A stretch of 64,000 bases of DNA, taken from positions 13,246 to 77,245 of the forward strand of contig CAYUFT010000001.1 of NCBI GenBank assembly GCA_964444115.1. Direction: 5' to 3'. The notes below the pieces were generated by a model. That model searched no databases and was not told where the DNA came from. It saw only the letters and a program-made list of their open reading frames with translations. This DNA comes from UBA349 sp964444115 (lineage in GTDB: Archaea > Methanobacteriota > Methanobacteria > Methanobacteriales > Methanobacteriaceae). Each line of letters starts with the position of its first letter. The stretch's first letter is position 1. A program made the position numbers and the translations under genes. Positions 10,287 to 18,900 of this stretch are shown here, in pieces.

Positions 10287-10982
10287 TTAATTTTTTACAG
10301 GGAACCTTCTGCTTAGCATAAAACTCAAATGTCTCCAGCCATCTCTAAATGACCTAAGCTTAGTTTCTCCGGCTTCTCGTTTTTTCATACTTATGGGAAC
10401 TTCAGTTATTCTAAGATTTTTTTGAGAAGCATCAACAAGCATTTCTAGAGCGAATTCCATTCCAGAGGTTCTTAAATTTAATTTTTCTAAAGATTCTCTT
10501 TTGATAGATCTCATTCCACAGTGTGTATCTGTAAAATCAGTTTTAAATAGTAAATTGAGTATAAAAGTTAGTAATGGATTGCCCACATGTTTATGAAGTG
10601 GATTCATAGCTCCATTTTCCATCATTTCATTCATCCTGGATCCTACAACTAATTCAAAGTCGTCGTTTACAATAGGTTCAATAAAATCATAAACCATTTC
10701 AAAAGGATGGGAACCATCAGCGTCACCCATAACAACTAGGTCTCCACTAAATTCTTTAAATCCTCTTTTATATGCGTTTCCGTATCCTTGATTTGATTCA
10801 TGGATAACTTTTGCTCCTGCATCTAATGCTTCTTGAGCAGTATTATCTACTGAACCATTGTCAATAACTATTATTTCGGTTTCAAAACCTAATTCTTCTA
10901 GTTTATTTACAGGAATATCCTTAATGGTCTTTCCTACAATACCTTCTTCATTTAAGGCAGGTATAATTATTGAAATCATCAT
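10287..10982 (-). CDS. GT2 glycosyltransferase, DPM1-like (polyprenyl-phosphate sugar synthase)
   Basis: A 231-residue GT-A enzyme. ISIIIPALNEEGIVG is the nucleotide-binding strand, and GDADGSHPFEM (Asp87 and Asp89) is the metal-binding DxD site. THCGMRSIKRESLEKL is the conserved DPM1/DPG-synthase segment. There is no C-terminal membrane region, unlike the paralogue at 45510-46388. It probably makes a polyprenyl-phosphate sugar donor used by the GT-C-like enzymes of the window. It is the first gene of the operon. GGTGAT lies 7-8 bases upstream of the ATG and fits a ribosome site. Confidence 0.88.
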   Translation of the reverse strand: MMISIIIPALNEEGIVGKTIKDIPVNKLEELGFETEIIVIDNGSVDNTAQEALDAGAKVIHESNQGYGNAYKRGFKEFSGDLVVMGDADGSHPFEMVYDFIEPIVNDDFELVVGSRMNEMMENGAMNPLHKHVGNPLLTFILNLLFKTDFTDTHCGMRSIKRESLEKLNLRTSGMEFALEMLVDASQKNLRITEVPISMKKREAGETKLRSFRDGWRHLSFMLSRRFPVKN

Positions 10983-11034
10983 TTAAAAATCACCATTACA
11001 CGACCCCAATCATTAATATAAATTTCTTAAAATA

Positions 11035-11056
11035 ATTGCATATAAATATAACTGTT
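11035..11056 (-). promoter_or_regulatory. Putative TATA box of the left glycan operon
   Basis: Read on the minus strand the stretch gives AGTTATATTTATATGC, a good archaeal TATA element, in the 122-base gap before the DPM1-like gene. A start about 25 bases downstream would leave a leader of some 40 bases containing the GGTGAT ribosome site. This is inferred from position and consensus only. Confidence 0.45.
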
Positions 11057-11104
11057 ATCAATCGCTAAATTTTTATTTATAATTGGCTAAAATTTGAAAT
11101 TAAT

Positions 11105-12286
11105 CTACAGCGGCTTTTTACCATATCTTTTTAGTAATAAAAAAGGCCTAATCACATGATATAATGGGAATAATGGCTCGGGTAATGGAAAATCATTAAA
11201 ATCTCTGTAGCCGGGTTTTGTAAAACTATTAAAACAATCTTTAATCCCATGAAAAATGTTCTCTCTTTTTCTAAAGTCTAAAAAGAACTTTTCAAATAGA
11301 TTTAGAGATTTTTTTTGCTCAATGAAAATTTGTTTTTTAATATTATATGCTATTTTTGTTGCTGTAGAATCTTTATTTATTTCATTTTTAATCTCTTCTG
11401 GAATATTTAAATTAAATAAATCTCTGGCTAAAATCAAATTCACTATTATCATTCGTTCTATGCCTAATTTTTTTGATGATACAATAATTTCTTCCCAGTC
11501 AATATTTTCTCTTTTTATAAATTCCGCAATATCACATATCCATGATAATTTTTTCCAATCATGCTTTGCGGAATGGACACATAAAACTTGTATCTGGCTT
11601 TCAGGAGAAAATGTATTTAATTTAAATCCGTTTATTTCTTTTTTATATGCTTTATTAGAAATAAAATCATGATTTATGGGGAAAGAAATGAAATCACCTT
11701 CAAATTTCCATTTAATTTCAAATATAGTCCCATTATTTTTATTAATAAAACTATGCTCCGTGATGAATTTTAGATAATATGCATCCTCTTTAAAATTAAG
11801 GGATGGATACAATTCATAGCCATGTTCAACCATAACCCGTTTAACATTTAATGCATTTGATTTATCAATAAAAAGATCAATATCTCCAAATTCTCTTAAT
11901 CCAATATTACCATAGGCCTGTAATGCTAAAACAGGCCCTTTATATGCAATTGCATTAATTCCATTATTTTTTAACAATTCCATAACCTTTACCAGTTCTC
12001 CCGTTAGCAGAAGATTTTTGCGAACATTATTCTGATAAAATGTTTTTAATTTATTTAAAATATCATCTGGAACTTTTTCAGGGCAGATAGAATTTAAATT
12101 GTAATATAAAGTAGGCCTTAATCGATGTCGGGTAGTAAAATCAATAATATATTCCCAATTTAATTCTGAATCACATAATAATGAAATTTTATTTTTTAAT
12201 TTTGGATTAATATTGTTACTACTACAATAAAGAATAAAATGATCTTCAACTGTTAATTCAATGTTAGAATCTTTTTTAATTTTCAT
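11105..12286 (-). CDS. Nucleotidyltransferase-fold protein (lasso cluster N gene, PadeN-like)
   Basis: A 393-residue protein of the uncharacterised nucleotidyltransferase family (PF14907 type). The active-site region is visible as AIAYKGPVLALQAYG (about 114-128) followed by REFGDIDLFID, with Asp135 and Asp137 as the metal-binding DxD pair. Proteins of this family accompany HPr-kinase-like and asparagine-synthetase-like genes in paeninodin-type lasso clusters of bacteria; their role there is not settled, but tailoring of the phosphorylated peptide has been proposed. Here it is the left-most plausible member of the dispersed lasso locus, separated from the exporter by a gene on the opposite strand. 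It is AT-rich (27% GC in one counted row). Confidence 0.75.
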   Translation of the reverse strand: MKIKKDSNIELTVEDHFILYCSSNNINPKLKNKISLLCDSELNWEYIIDFTTRHRLRPTLYYNLNSICPEKVPDDILNKLKTFYQNNVRKNLLLTGELVKVMELLKNNGINAIAYKGPVLALQAYGNIGLREFGDIDLFIDKSNALNVKRVMVEHGYELYPSLNFKEDAYYLKFITEHSFINKNNGTIFEIKWKFEGDFISFPINHDFISNKAYKKEINGFKLNTFSPESQIQVLCVHSAKHDWKKLSWICDIAEFIKRENIDWEEIIVSSKKLGIERMIIVNLILARDLFNLNIPEEIKNEINKDSTATKIAYNIKKQIFIEQKKSLNLFEKFFLDFRKRENIFHGIKDCFNSFTKPGYRDFNDFPLPEPLFPLYHVIRPFLLLKRYGKKPL

Positions 12287-12390
12287 GGATATCAGAGTTA
12301 CTATAAATAATATTTATAAACTATGAGTTATTGATGTTATATATTAATTATTAGATATATTTAAAAATCAATTAATATTTTGGTGGATAA

Positions 12391-12795
12391 ATGGACAAAA
12401 AAATTATTATTATAATTCTAATCTTATTTACAGTTACTATTTCAGGGTGTACATTCAAAACAGAATCTGATGGCACCTTTGGCCAGAAACCAAATGCTAC
12501 CATTAACGATTTATATATTGTAAACTCCACAGGAGATCATTACGATCGAAATAACACAACAATATATTATGTGTGGGGATATGTGGGAAATAAAGCAGGT
12601 AATCAAGCACCTAATGTGCAAATAACGGTCAAATTCTATAGTGAAAATGGTACTTTAATCGGAACTAACACCACATCACCAAATAAACCAAAAATCATTC
12701 CACCAGAAGGCCAATCTTACTATTATGCTGGTTTTAAAGATCCTAACAAAACCATTAATAACTACACCATCTCACTAGCAATGAATTCAAAATAA
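12391..12795 (+). CDS. Small secreted lipoprotein, FxLYD-like
   Basis: A 134-residue protein with a hydrophobic signal ending in the lipobox TISGC, so Cys20 is a likely lipidation site. The rest is a beta-rich domain with YVWGYVGNKAGNQAPNV and PPEGQSYYYAGF, like the FxLYD domain of archaeal surface proteins. It carries several N-x-S/T sites, consistent with extracellular glycosylation. It converges with the ABC exporter gene and the two stop ends overlap by 9 bases. It is on the opposite strand to the lasso genes beside it and is probably not part of that pathway. Function is unknown. Confidence 0.75.
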   Translation: MDKKIIIIILILFTVTISGCTFKTESDGTFGQKPNATINDLYIVNSTGDHYDRNNTTIYYVWGYVGNKAGNQAPNVQITVKFYSENGTLIGTNTTSPNKPKIIPPEGQSYYYAGFKDPNKTINNYTISLAMNSK

Positions 12796-14547
12796 CTCCT
12801 TAAATTTTCCTTTTTTCTTATTAAAATCTTCCCAACTACCTTCCTCCACAATATGCCCATCTTGCATCAAATAAATTACATCCGCACTTTCTATGGTAGA
12901 AAACCTGTGAGCAATCATTAAAATAGTCAAATCTCCGTGTAGTTTCTCAATAGACTCCAATATCTTTTTCTCATTTTTGGAATCCAGATTACTGGTGGCT
13001 TCGTCCATTATCAAAAGGGATGGCCTCATTAATAATGCTCGGGCCAGAGCCAAACGCTGCCTTTCTCCACCAGATAATCTAACTCCCCTATCTCCAATAA
13101 CAGTATCTAATCCTTCAGGAAGATCAAAAACAAAATCCGCTGATGAAATTTCTAAAACATCATTAAGTTCTCCTTCACCAGCATCATTTTGAGCCAATAA
13201 TAAATTATTTCGAACGGTATCATTGAATAAAAAAGTATCCTGGGCCACATATCCAATTTGATTTCTCCAAGACGCGAAATTCTCTAATTCCACACCATCA
13301 ATACTTATCTGACCTTTATCAGGCCTTAAAAGACCCATGACTAAATCAGCAGTGGTACTTTTTCCAGCACCGGAAAGGCCCACTAAAGCAGTTATTTGGT
13401 TCTTTGTAATTTTTAAATTAAGATTTTTAATATTCAAGGTATCTTGATAGGAAAAAGAAACTTCTTGGAATTGGATTTCTTTTTCAAAAACTATATCTCC
13501 TGATTCGGGTTCACTTTCAGAAGCCTTTGAACATTCTCTTTTTAAATTAATTACATTTACAAAGGCCGGCAGCATGTTTATAAAGTATTGATAACTTCTT
13601 TGAATAGTTGAAAATCGTGGTATGATTCTTATAAAAAGGAATAATAGAATTAAAAGCTCGGCCGTAGAAATTTTCATTATTTCCACTACAAAAAAAACGA
13701 TAAAGCTTAAAATAATTACGGAACCAACGTCAAATAAGAAACGAACATCAGCATAGCTTTTTATAGTTTCCATATATTTATTGGCCACACCCTGAGTAAT
13801 ATTGGAAAAAGTGTTAATATTCTTTTTTTCCATATTAAAACTTTTAATAGTCTTCATCCCATCTAAATGTTGATTAGTAATGGAATAAAGATTTTTAGTA
13901 GTACTTGATAGATCTTCACCCTTCAGGTGGGATGTTTGGCTCTTTTTTTTAAGTAAAAGAAGTAAAATGATTCCGATTATAAAAATAATTCCAGCAATAG
14001 GTCCTGATATTTGCATAGCAAAAATGATGTAAACTACCAGCACAAAAATACTGGCTATTAAAGTTAAAAACTGGCTGGTTCCCATGCTCACCCGTTCGAT
14101 TTCATTGGTTAGGGCATGGGCAAAATGTGCTGATGGTTTTTTAGAGAAAAAAAGCCACCTGGATTCAGAGATAGCTTTAAAAAGCTTTTTTCTAAGATCT
14201 GCGGCAAAGCCGTACTGAATCTGGGAGCTTTCTGTGGTCTGTAACTTAGTTAAAAAAGCATTTAAACTGATAATGATGACATATATGATTAATACTGCAC
14301 CTAAGGTTGGTTTAATATGGATATAATTAAAAAATGAGGCTATACTTCCAGCAATCTGGCCCAGAGCACCTTGTTGAACATCCAGGCCTACTAGTTGCAG
14401 TAAGGGGACGAGTAGAAGAAGGCCTATTCCTTCGCTAAGACTTATCAGCACCATTAGTGATATGGTGAAAGAAAATTTTTTAGAATCGAACCTGGTTAAG
14501 AGTCTCAGGTAATTCCAAAAGTGACTATCCGTAATTTTTTCTCTCAT
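12787..14547 (-). CDS. ABC transporter, fused membrane and ATPase domains (lasso exporter D)
   Basis: A 586-residue half-transporter. Residues 1-335 form a six-helix ABC exporter domain. Residues 350-586 form the ATPase, with Walker A GLSGAGKST at 390-398, signature LSGGERQ at 491-497, Walker B LLIMDEATS at 511-519 and the H-loop at AHRFS. Domain order and length match the D exporters of lasso and microcin clusters, which act as homodimers. Its start overlaps the end of K1 by 23 bases, so the two are translationally coupled. A lipid-linked glycan exporter would look similar. The coupling to a lasso-type kinase favours peptide export. Confidence 0.85.
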   Translation of the reverse strand: MREKITDSHFWNYLRLLTRFDSKKFSFTISLMVLISLSEGIGLLLLVPLLQLVGLDVQQGALGQIAGSIASFFNYIHIKPTLGAVLIIYVIIISLNAFLTKLQTTESSQIQYGFAADLRKKLFKAISESRWLFFSKKPSAHFAHALTNEIERVSMGTSQFLTLIASIFVLVVYIIFAMQISGPIAGIIFIIGIILLLLLKKKSQTSHLKGEDLSSTTKNLYSITNQHLDGMKTIKSFNMEKKNINTFSNITQGVANKYMETIKSYADVRFLFDVGSVIILSFIVFFVVEIMKISTAELLILLFLFIRIIPRFSTIQRSYQYFINMLPAFVNVINLKRECSKASESEPESGDIVFEKEIQFQEVSFSYQDTLNIKNLNLKITKNQITALVGLSGAGKSTTADLVMGLLRPDKGQISIDGVELENFASWRNQIGYVAQDTFLFNDTVRNNLLLAQNDAGEGELNDVLEISSADFVFDLPEGLDTVIGDRGVRLSGGERQRLALARALLMRPSLLIMDEATSNLDSKNEKKILESIEKLHGDLTILMIAHRFSTIESADVIYLMQDGHIVEEGSWEDFNKKKGKFKELF

Positions 14548-15436
14548 TTAATAAAACGTCCTTTTCTACGAGATTTACCATTTCTGGAATTTTATCCAGA
14601 GATCGTTCTATATTTAATTGTTTTATAGAAACATTATTAACAATTTTTCCATATTCTTCTAAATTAGTGGCCTGATCTGAATTTTGAAATATGTTAGCAC
14701 AGTATGAGTTCCTAATAAGTTCAATAAGTGCTTCTTGAGATCTTAATTCTTCTAAATATGTTTTTTCCTTATTTTCTATGACATAGATATGTTTTAGAGA
14801 AACAACTTGGTTACAAAAATCATCCACTAAATAGGATCTTTTACGGGATTCCGGGTGAATTGGAAATGATTCTATTGATTTATCAAATATTTCCATACTC
14901 TCGGGCCATAATTTGATTCTGGGCAAACCAGGATAAACCACGGGAACGCTATCTTTAAATTCTATACTTAAAATATCGTCGGCAATTAAGGGATAATCAC
15001 TATCAATAAAAGAAAAGGTGGTGGTTGATTTACCAGCACCATTGTGGCCCATGAAAGCCACAGCACCATCATTCATATTCACCGCACTGGCGTGAAGTAC
15101 CAGTCTACCTCGCTGATGCAATAGTATTCCCAGGGCCGGGCCTAAAATTAATGCTCTAAGGAACGTTTCAGCTATACCAGTTAGTGAATTTACAATGATT
15201 TCTTTCCCTTGGCTTATCTGACAGATATCTATATTATTCCATTCTAAGTAAATGGAATCATCTGTTAACATGTAATGGCTGGCAATTCTAAAAACACCTT
15301 CTGATATGATTTCTTGGGATGAATAATCAAAGTCACCATATTTTATTAGAATATCTGAATCATCTGAGCTTTTCAATAGCTCAGGAAATATAATTTCTGA
15401 TTTTATGTTTAGGCCATGGGCAGTGTAGGTGGGCAT
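14525..15436 (-). CDS. HPr-kinase-like protein K1 (lasso-associated kinase)
   Basis: A 303-residue P-loop protein of the HprK-related group. Walker A GHNGAGKST covers 130-138, and LIADDILSIEF (Asp153, Asp154) is the acidic kinase site. The N-terminal 100 residues are the domain usual in lasso-associated kinases rather than the HPr kinase sensor domain. PadeK of the paeninodin cluster, from the same family, phosphorylates the C-terminal Ser of the precursor. K1 aligns along its whole length with K2 (20994-21896), with Walker A at identical residue numbers, but is much richer in GC (52% in the row 15061-15120 against 23% in 21241-21300). It is coupled to the exporter. No precursor gene is visible upstream of it. 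Confidence 0.8.
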   Translation of the reverse strand: MPTYTAHGLNIKSEIIFPELLKSSDDSDILIKYGDFDYSSQEIISEGVFRIASHYMLTDDSIYLEWNNIDICQISQGKEIIVNSLTGIAETFLRALILGPALGILLHQRGRLVLHASAVNMNDGAVAFMGHNGAGKSTTTFSFIDSDYPLIADDILSIEFKDSVPVVYPGLPRIKLWPESMEIFDKSIESFPIHPESRKRSYLVDDFCNQVVSLKHIYVIENKEKTYLEELRSQEALIELIRNSYCANIFQNSDQATNLEEYGKIVNNVSIKQLNIERSLDKIPEMVNLVEKDVLLNERKNYG

Positions 15437-15861
15437 AAGTTATCACTTATTGTATAATATGAAAATTACAGTATAATTTGAGCATTTAATTATCGCTTAA
15501 ATATATTATTAAATAATTGGTCTTCATTAAATATAGAAATATCCTATTCATATCACTTATTCTTTGTTCTATTTGTCACAAAAATAAGCACTTTGTAAAT
15601 TAGTTTAGTAGATGTAATTTTGGCCTCAAGATTAAAATGATATTAAACCTTATTTTTACTTAATTTAAGTTTATTAATGTTATTTTTATTAAATTAGGAT
15701 TTTAATGATTTCAATGTATATAATTGTCAATTATATCAATTATTTAATGGTTGCTTGGGCCTAATTATTAATCTCAAAATGCACTTTTTCTAAGGTTTTA
15801 TGATCCCAATCGATATAGTTATATGCTTGTTTTACGTAATTATTGATTATAGAAAATATGC

Positions 15862-15879
15862 TTGTGAAATTTCTCACAA
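15862..15879. promoter_or_regulatory. Palindromic operator 1, TTGTGA-N6-TCACAA
   Basis: The sequence TTGTGA-AATTTC-TCACAA is a perfect inverted repeat with a 6-base spacer. It matches the form TGTGA-N6-TCACA bound by CRP/FNR-type dimers. It is preceded by ATATGC, as is operator 2. It lies just upstream of the presumed TATA/BRE of the adhesin gene. The binding protein is unknown. Confidence 0.6.
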
Positions 15880-15902
15880 AAATTTTTAATTAGTATATAT
15901 GC

Positions 15903-15920
15903 TTGTGACAATAGTCACAA
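15903..15920. promoter_or_regulatory. Palindromic operator 2, TTGTGA-N6-TCACAA
   Basis: The sequence TTGTGA-CAATAG-TCACAA has the same perfect arms as operator 1, 41 bases away centre to centre (about four helical turns). It lies directly after the TATA-like GTATATAT at 15893-15900, where a bound protein would block the transcription start. The spacer differs from that of operator 1, so the conserved arms look selected rather than copied. Confidence 0.6.
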
Positions 15921-15987
15921 AAGAGATTTTAAATTTAATCATGTTCAAACTTTATTTAAAAAGGGAAAAATTGGGGTGTAAATAAGG

Positions 15988-18900
15988 ATGAAAAAAACTA
16001 ACTTAATTGTCATGGCAATGCTTTTAATGGGCCTTGCTTTCTTTGTTAACATGGATACGGCTTCAGCTGCATCATCTATCTATGTAAATGTTACCTCTGG
16101 TAATGATGCATGGAATGGTCAGAGCCAAAATTACACGGGTGGTACGAATGGGCCTAAAAAAACCATCAGTGGTGGAGTTACCGTAGTAGATGCCAATGGA
16201 ACCGTTAATTTAGCTAATGGTATATACACTGGTAACGGTAATAATGGAATCACCATTGGTAAAAATGTGACCATTAAAGGCCAAAGCAAAGACGGGACTA
16301 TTATCAATGGATCTAATAATGCTAAAATATTCACCATATCCAATGGGTTTGATGTTAAGCTTCTAAATTTAACTATTACCAATGCCCAATCAAATGATGG
16401 TGGTGCTATCACTAATAATGGTAAGCTTACCATAAATAATTCCGTTATAAAAAATAACCGTGCCACTGGAAAGGGTTCAAATTATGGTGGTGCGATTTAT
16501 AGTACTAATACTGGTACTTTGACTATTATTAATAGTACATTTAGTAATAACCTCGCTGATACTAATGGTGGTGCTATTTATGCTGAGGGTAATGTGAATA
16601 TAATCGGGAGTACTTTCTCAAGCAACGATGCAACTCAAAATGGTGGGGATATATACTCATTAAATGTTTTAAATGTTACCGGTAGCAGTTTTAGTGGCAG
16701 TACAGCCAGTAGTTATGGTGGTGCGATTTATAATAGTGGTACTTTAGGTGTCACAAGCAGTAGTTTCAGTCGTAGCACTGCTGGTGCTGATGGTGGTGCG
16801 ATTTATAATACTGGTACTGCTACTATTGCAAGTAGTACTTTAGCAAATAATGTTGCCTCTGCTTATTATGGTGGTGCGATTTACAATGGTGGTAATCTGA
16901 TTGTAAGTAGCAGCAACTTTACCAATAACACTGGTTACGATGGTGGAGCAATCTCTCACGGAACCACTGGAATAATACCTTCTGGTACTTTAACTATCTC
17001 TGATAGTAATTTCATACGAAATCATGCAACTTCAGCTGGTGGGGCTATATGGACTCATGGTACTTCAACTATAGCCAACAGCATTTTTACTAATAATACT
17101 GCAGATACTTCTGGTAATTGGGGATCTGGTCAAGGTGACGGTGGTGCAATTCGGAACTGGGGTAACATGAATTTAACCCAGAGCATTTTCACCAATAATA
17201 CAGCCACAGTAAGTGGAGATGCAATTTCTAATTACCAAGGTATCCTCAATGCTACTTTCAATGAATTCATATCAAATGGGGATAATGATATAAATGTTGA
17301 AAATAACGGAGCAACTTCATCTGTAATTGCAAATAACAACTGGTGGGGAACTAATTCTGGTCCAGCACCATCAAGATTCACTGCTGCTTGGGGGGCCACG
17401 GCAACTGCTAGCTCATGGTTAACCCTATCAATTTCTGCACCAACCCATGTATTCACGGGTTCTAATTCAACCATACTCGTGTTCTTAACCTATAATTCAA
17501 ATGGGACCAACACTTCATCCACAGGGACTGTTCCTGATGGAACAATGATTACTTTAACCAGTTCTTTAGGTTCTATAACTTCTAGTGCTTCTACCATTAA
17601 TGGTACGGCAACAGTAACTTTCAATGCAGGAATAATTCCTGGATTGGCCACAATTTATGCCACGGTTAATGGATACACAGGTAATGCTACAATTAACATA
17701 GTTTCATTAGCTAACCTAGAAATTAACCAGACCGTAAATACACCAGTTAATGTAGGGGACAAAGTAACATTTCTGGTCACAGTTACCAATAACGGACCAA
17801 ATACGGCTACGAATATAAATATACGGGACATTATTCCTGCAGGATTAACTGGAGTAGTTGTTACACCTTCTGTAGGAACATACAACTCCGCCACTGGAAT
17901 ATGGACTATAACCAGTTTAACCAATGGATCCAGTGCAGTTTTAAATATAACTGGAACTGCTTCTACTGCAATGGCTGGAAAAATTACTAATAATACGGCT
18001 ACTGAAATTAGTCAAACACAAAACACTACTCAATTACCATCATCTACCCAAGGAGTTTACACTAATCTTCTCAATGAAGCATTTGTTTCTCCAAATGGTA
18101 ATGATACTACTGGTGATGGAACAGAAGCCCATCCTTTTAAAACTATAGCTACGGCCATAGCAGTTGTAAATTCGGGCGGGACTATTCGAATTAAAAATGG
18201 TACTTACAACGAGCACGATATAACCATTAGTAAGAATGTTAATATTGTGGGTGACGGTGCAAACTCAACTATAATAAATGGTCAGCAACTCGGTAGATTA
18301 TTTAACATAACCAGTGGTTCAACAGTCAGCATTTCTGGCTTAACCCTGGCCAATGGTAGTGTTACTGGTAATGGTGGGGCCATTAGTAATGCTGGTAATT
18401 TAACTATTACTGGAACTAACTTACTGAATAATACAGCATCCGGTACTGGGGGAACTATATACAATACTGGAAATCTGGCAATGCACTTCAACAAGATTTT
18501 AGCTAATGGGACAGTTATTGCTAGCCCAAGTGGTTCAGTAGATGCTACCCTAAATTGGTGGGTATCTAATACCAGCCCTAGTGTTAGAGTATCCGGAAAT
18601 GTGGATGTCAGCACATGGTTAGTTTTAACTATATCTGCATCACCTACTACTCTTCAAACCGGACAGGTCAGTTTAATTACAGCAGACTTACAACATGATA
18701 ACAATGGTGTTTATCATAATCCTGTGGTAGGCCATGTGCCTGATGGAATAATAATCACTTTCAGCAGTACTTTAGGTACAGTAAGTTCAACTGCTGGTGT
18801 CGTAGTTAATGGTATTACTACAACCAACTTCACTGCAACTTCTCACTCAGGTGTTGCTGTAGTAAATGCTAGTGGTAGTCCAAATGTAAGTACTGATCTG

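Larger units (their letters stand above)
15437..15987 (+). promoter_or_regulatory. Divergent intergenic region between K1 and the giant adhesin gene
   Basis: This 551-base gene-free region serves two divergent genes. Its right part holds three copies of ATATGCTTGT (15821, 15856, 15897), the last two extended into TGTGA-N6-TCACA palindromes. A half site TTTGTCACAAA lies near 15572. A TATA-like stretch GTATATAT is at 15893-15900, and GGGGTG about 10 bases before the adhesin ATG is its ribosome site. I found no lasso precursor-like short frame on either strand. Confidence 0.55.

Noticed and set aside
15437..15987. A second lasso precursor upstream of K1
   Set aside because: The only short minus-strand frame there (about 21 residues) lacks YxxP, a Thr at -2 and a suitable acidic residue.
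16131..18614. Several minus-strand frames of 80-111 codons under the adhesin gene
   Set aside because: They arise from the repetitive, Thr/Asn-rich coding sequence, have no ribosome sites and show hydrophobic antisense composition.
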